Below are positions 31,933 through 33,075 of a stretch of 33,075 bases of DNA, one piece after another. A program made the translations under genes and the position numbers. Within the stretch, counting starts at the first letter, position 1. Each line of letters opens with the position of its first letter. The notes beneath the pieces are model-generated. The model was not told the origin of the DNA and did no database searches. It saw nothing but the letters and a program-made list of their open reading frames with translations. This DNA comes from Ktedonobacteraceae bacterium. Lineage in GTDB: Bacteria > Chloroflexota > Ktedonobacteria > Ktedonobacterales > Ktedonobacteraceae. The stretch is from NCBI GenBank assembly GCA_013695595.1, contig JACDAE010000756.1, forward strand, positions 1 to 33,075. Direction: 5' to 3'.

Positions 31933-33075
31933 TTATTCCATTTGACTATTACTCATCAGTAATACGCGTTGCACCATCTGCGCAGCCAGGAATTTCGCTC
32001 GTACATGCTCATCCTCTATCCTGTCAGCGAGCGCATATAGCATCTTGCTCGCATGCTTAAAAGCGGTATGTGCTCTATCTTTATTCCCTTGAGCGAGAAA
32101 CAATTCACCACGTGCCGCCTCTATAGACCATAACTCTCCTACCAACCCACTCTCTTCCGCCAGGTCCCCGGCTTTGCGTAGATAAAGATCTGTTCGCTCA
32201 AATTCACCGCGCCAGAGGGCAAGTACAGCCTGCACACGCAAATAAGGAATTCGGTAACGAGGATTATGATCACTCAAGCGCCCAAATTGTTCCGCGTCGA
32301 CAGTAGCACGCTCATTATAACCCGTGCGTATCAGAATCTCCGTTTCATACCAGCGTGTTAGACCAGCATGAAAAAAAGCGGTATTGCTTCTACATGCTAG
32401 CGCCCGTGTTGCGTGGGATTGCGCCTCCACCCATTCATTTGTAAGCACACAATCAGCACAAAGTTCAACGACCAACATTTCCATAACAGGTCGCGGCGCA
32501 TCTGTCGAGAAAACATTCAGCGCTTCATAATGCAACGCATATGCATCCGCCAGATCCATTAATGCCCTTTTTACTCTTCCTAAGGCTGTTAAACAGAGGC
32601 ATACAAGCAGGGCAACATTATAGGCTCGTGCCAGCGCCAGAGCTTCCTCCGCAATGCTTAGCGCTTCCCCATAAGCTCCAATATCCAACAATCCCATAAT
32701 CAGATGATAGGCGCTATAGATCCTTCCCCAGCTATACTCAGCGTGTGCAAAAGAACTATAGGCCGCACGTACAGCAATGACACCCTCTTGTGGCTGTCCT
32801 CGACTATAACTAGCCTGAGCAATCTGTACAAGGCAGGTCGCTTCCATTAGAGCATTGTGCTGTCTTTCGTAAAACATACGCGCTTCTTCAGCCAGCGCTT
32901 CAGCCTCCTTCCATGAATTTACAAGCATGAGAGCACTGGCAAACGCTGAAAGCGTACGTGCAATCAACTCAGGTGAACCAATCTTGCGTGCCAGGTGGAG
33001 GGCACGTTTTCCATGCTGCAAGGCAGCTTCAGCATCGAAACGATAAAAGTCGAATAGTGTGAGCTGCCATTCGTT
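31933..33075 (-). CDS. TPR-repeat protein, C-terminal part (runs off window)
   Basis: The frame is open to the right edge, so at least 380 C-terminal residues are seen and the true start lies outside. The TTG at 33019-33021 is inside a repeat and is not a start. Successive ~40-residue helix pairs with TPR character are visible, for example ALQHGKRALHLARKIG, EAEALAEEARMFYE, GEALSIAEEALALARAY and FERTDLYLRKAGDLAEE. Such arrays close out MalT/SARP-like or NB-ARC regulators and kinases in this phylum, but the effector domain is not in view. It converges on the MmyB-like gene with 17 bases between stops and no terminator hairpin. Confidence 0.8.
   Translation of the reverse strand, partial: NEWQLTLFDFYRFDAEAALQHGKRALHLARKIGSPELIARTLSAFASALMLVNSWKEAEALAEEARMFYERQHNALMEATCLVQIAQASYSRGQPQEGVIAVRAAYSSFAHAEYSWGRIYSAYHLIMGLLDIGAYGEALSIAEEALALARAYNVALLVCLCLTALGRVKRALMDLADAYALHYEALNVFSTDAPRPVMEMLVVELCADCVLTNEWVEAQSHATRALACRSNTAFFHAGLTRWYETEILIRTGYNERATVDAEQFGRLSDHNPRYRIPYLRVQAVLALWRGEFERTDLYLRKAGDLAEESGLVGELWSIEAARGELFLAQGNKDRAHTAFKHASKMLYALADRIEDEHVRAKFLAAQMVQRVLLMSNSQME

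Overview
The window reads as a chromosomal segment of a Chloroflexota bacterium, most probably a Ktedonobacteria-type organism. That placement rests on the flavour of the proteins (MinCDE, FtsH, an MmyB-like regulator of the kind known from Chloroflexus) and on a Firmicutes-style fad gene set and T-box. It is recognition rather than a measured result. There are no rRNA or tRNA genes, no CRISPR array, no intact insertion sequence and no prophage.

Layout. 1-377 is a gene-free stretch packed with inverted repeats. 378-2658 (minus) holds the division-site genes minC, minD and minE, with minDE separated from minC by 338 bases and apparently having its own promoter. 2939-3748 (plus) is an aldose-1-epimerase-type protein behind an odd leader. 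4148-6178 (plus) is ftsH. 6214-9576 holds a hot-dog thioesterase, a Lys/Glu-rich coiled-coil protein, a PAP2 phosphatase and a GNAT acetyltransferase. 9629-12361 (minus) is valS under a T-box leader with a GUC (Val) specifier and a good promoter. 13063-15462 (plus) carries an orphan OmpR-type response regulator, a protein combining a degenerate GGDEF-like domain with a MshEN/GspE-N-like end, and a small excisionase-type HTH protein. 15602-17760 (minus) is a two-gene unit of an AT-hook/HTH/GAF regulator and a membrane-anchored protein. 17957-18124 (minus) looks like an undescribed structured RNA ending in a strong terminator. 18538-19470 is a SAM methyltransferase, 19731-19961 a 76-aa protein, and 20659-21768 an orphan MsmX/UgpC-type sugar-ABC ATPase with a long structured leader.

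22066-22551 encodes a 161-aa protein whose first 90 residues look like the C-terminal, small-subunit-like region of type I-C Cas8c (Csd1). No other cas gene is in the window. It is driven by a perfect consensus promoter (TTGACA, 17 bases, TATAAT) followed by an 8+8 palindrome that looks like an operator. This is the most surprising locus in the window.

22592-30841 (minus) is a beta-oxidation operon in the order fadD, fadE, fadA, fadN, followed by an SDR dehydrogenase. Together they activate a fatty acid, oxidise it, hydrate and oxidise again, and cleave the thioester. A divergent XRE/MmyB-like regulator (31106-31915) sits at the head of the operon; its ligand domain belongs to a family in which a fatty acid has been seen bound, so it is a strong candidate for the local fatty-acid sensor. 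The window ends inside a TPR-repeat protein.

Control signals. Many candidate promoters are sigma-70-like, and several carry an extended -10 (TGn before the hexamer) with a weak -35. Gene ends often carry perfect 9-13 bp palindromes, only some of which have a T-tract.
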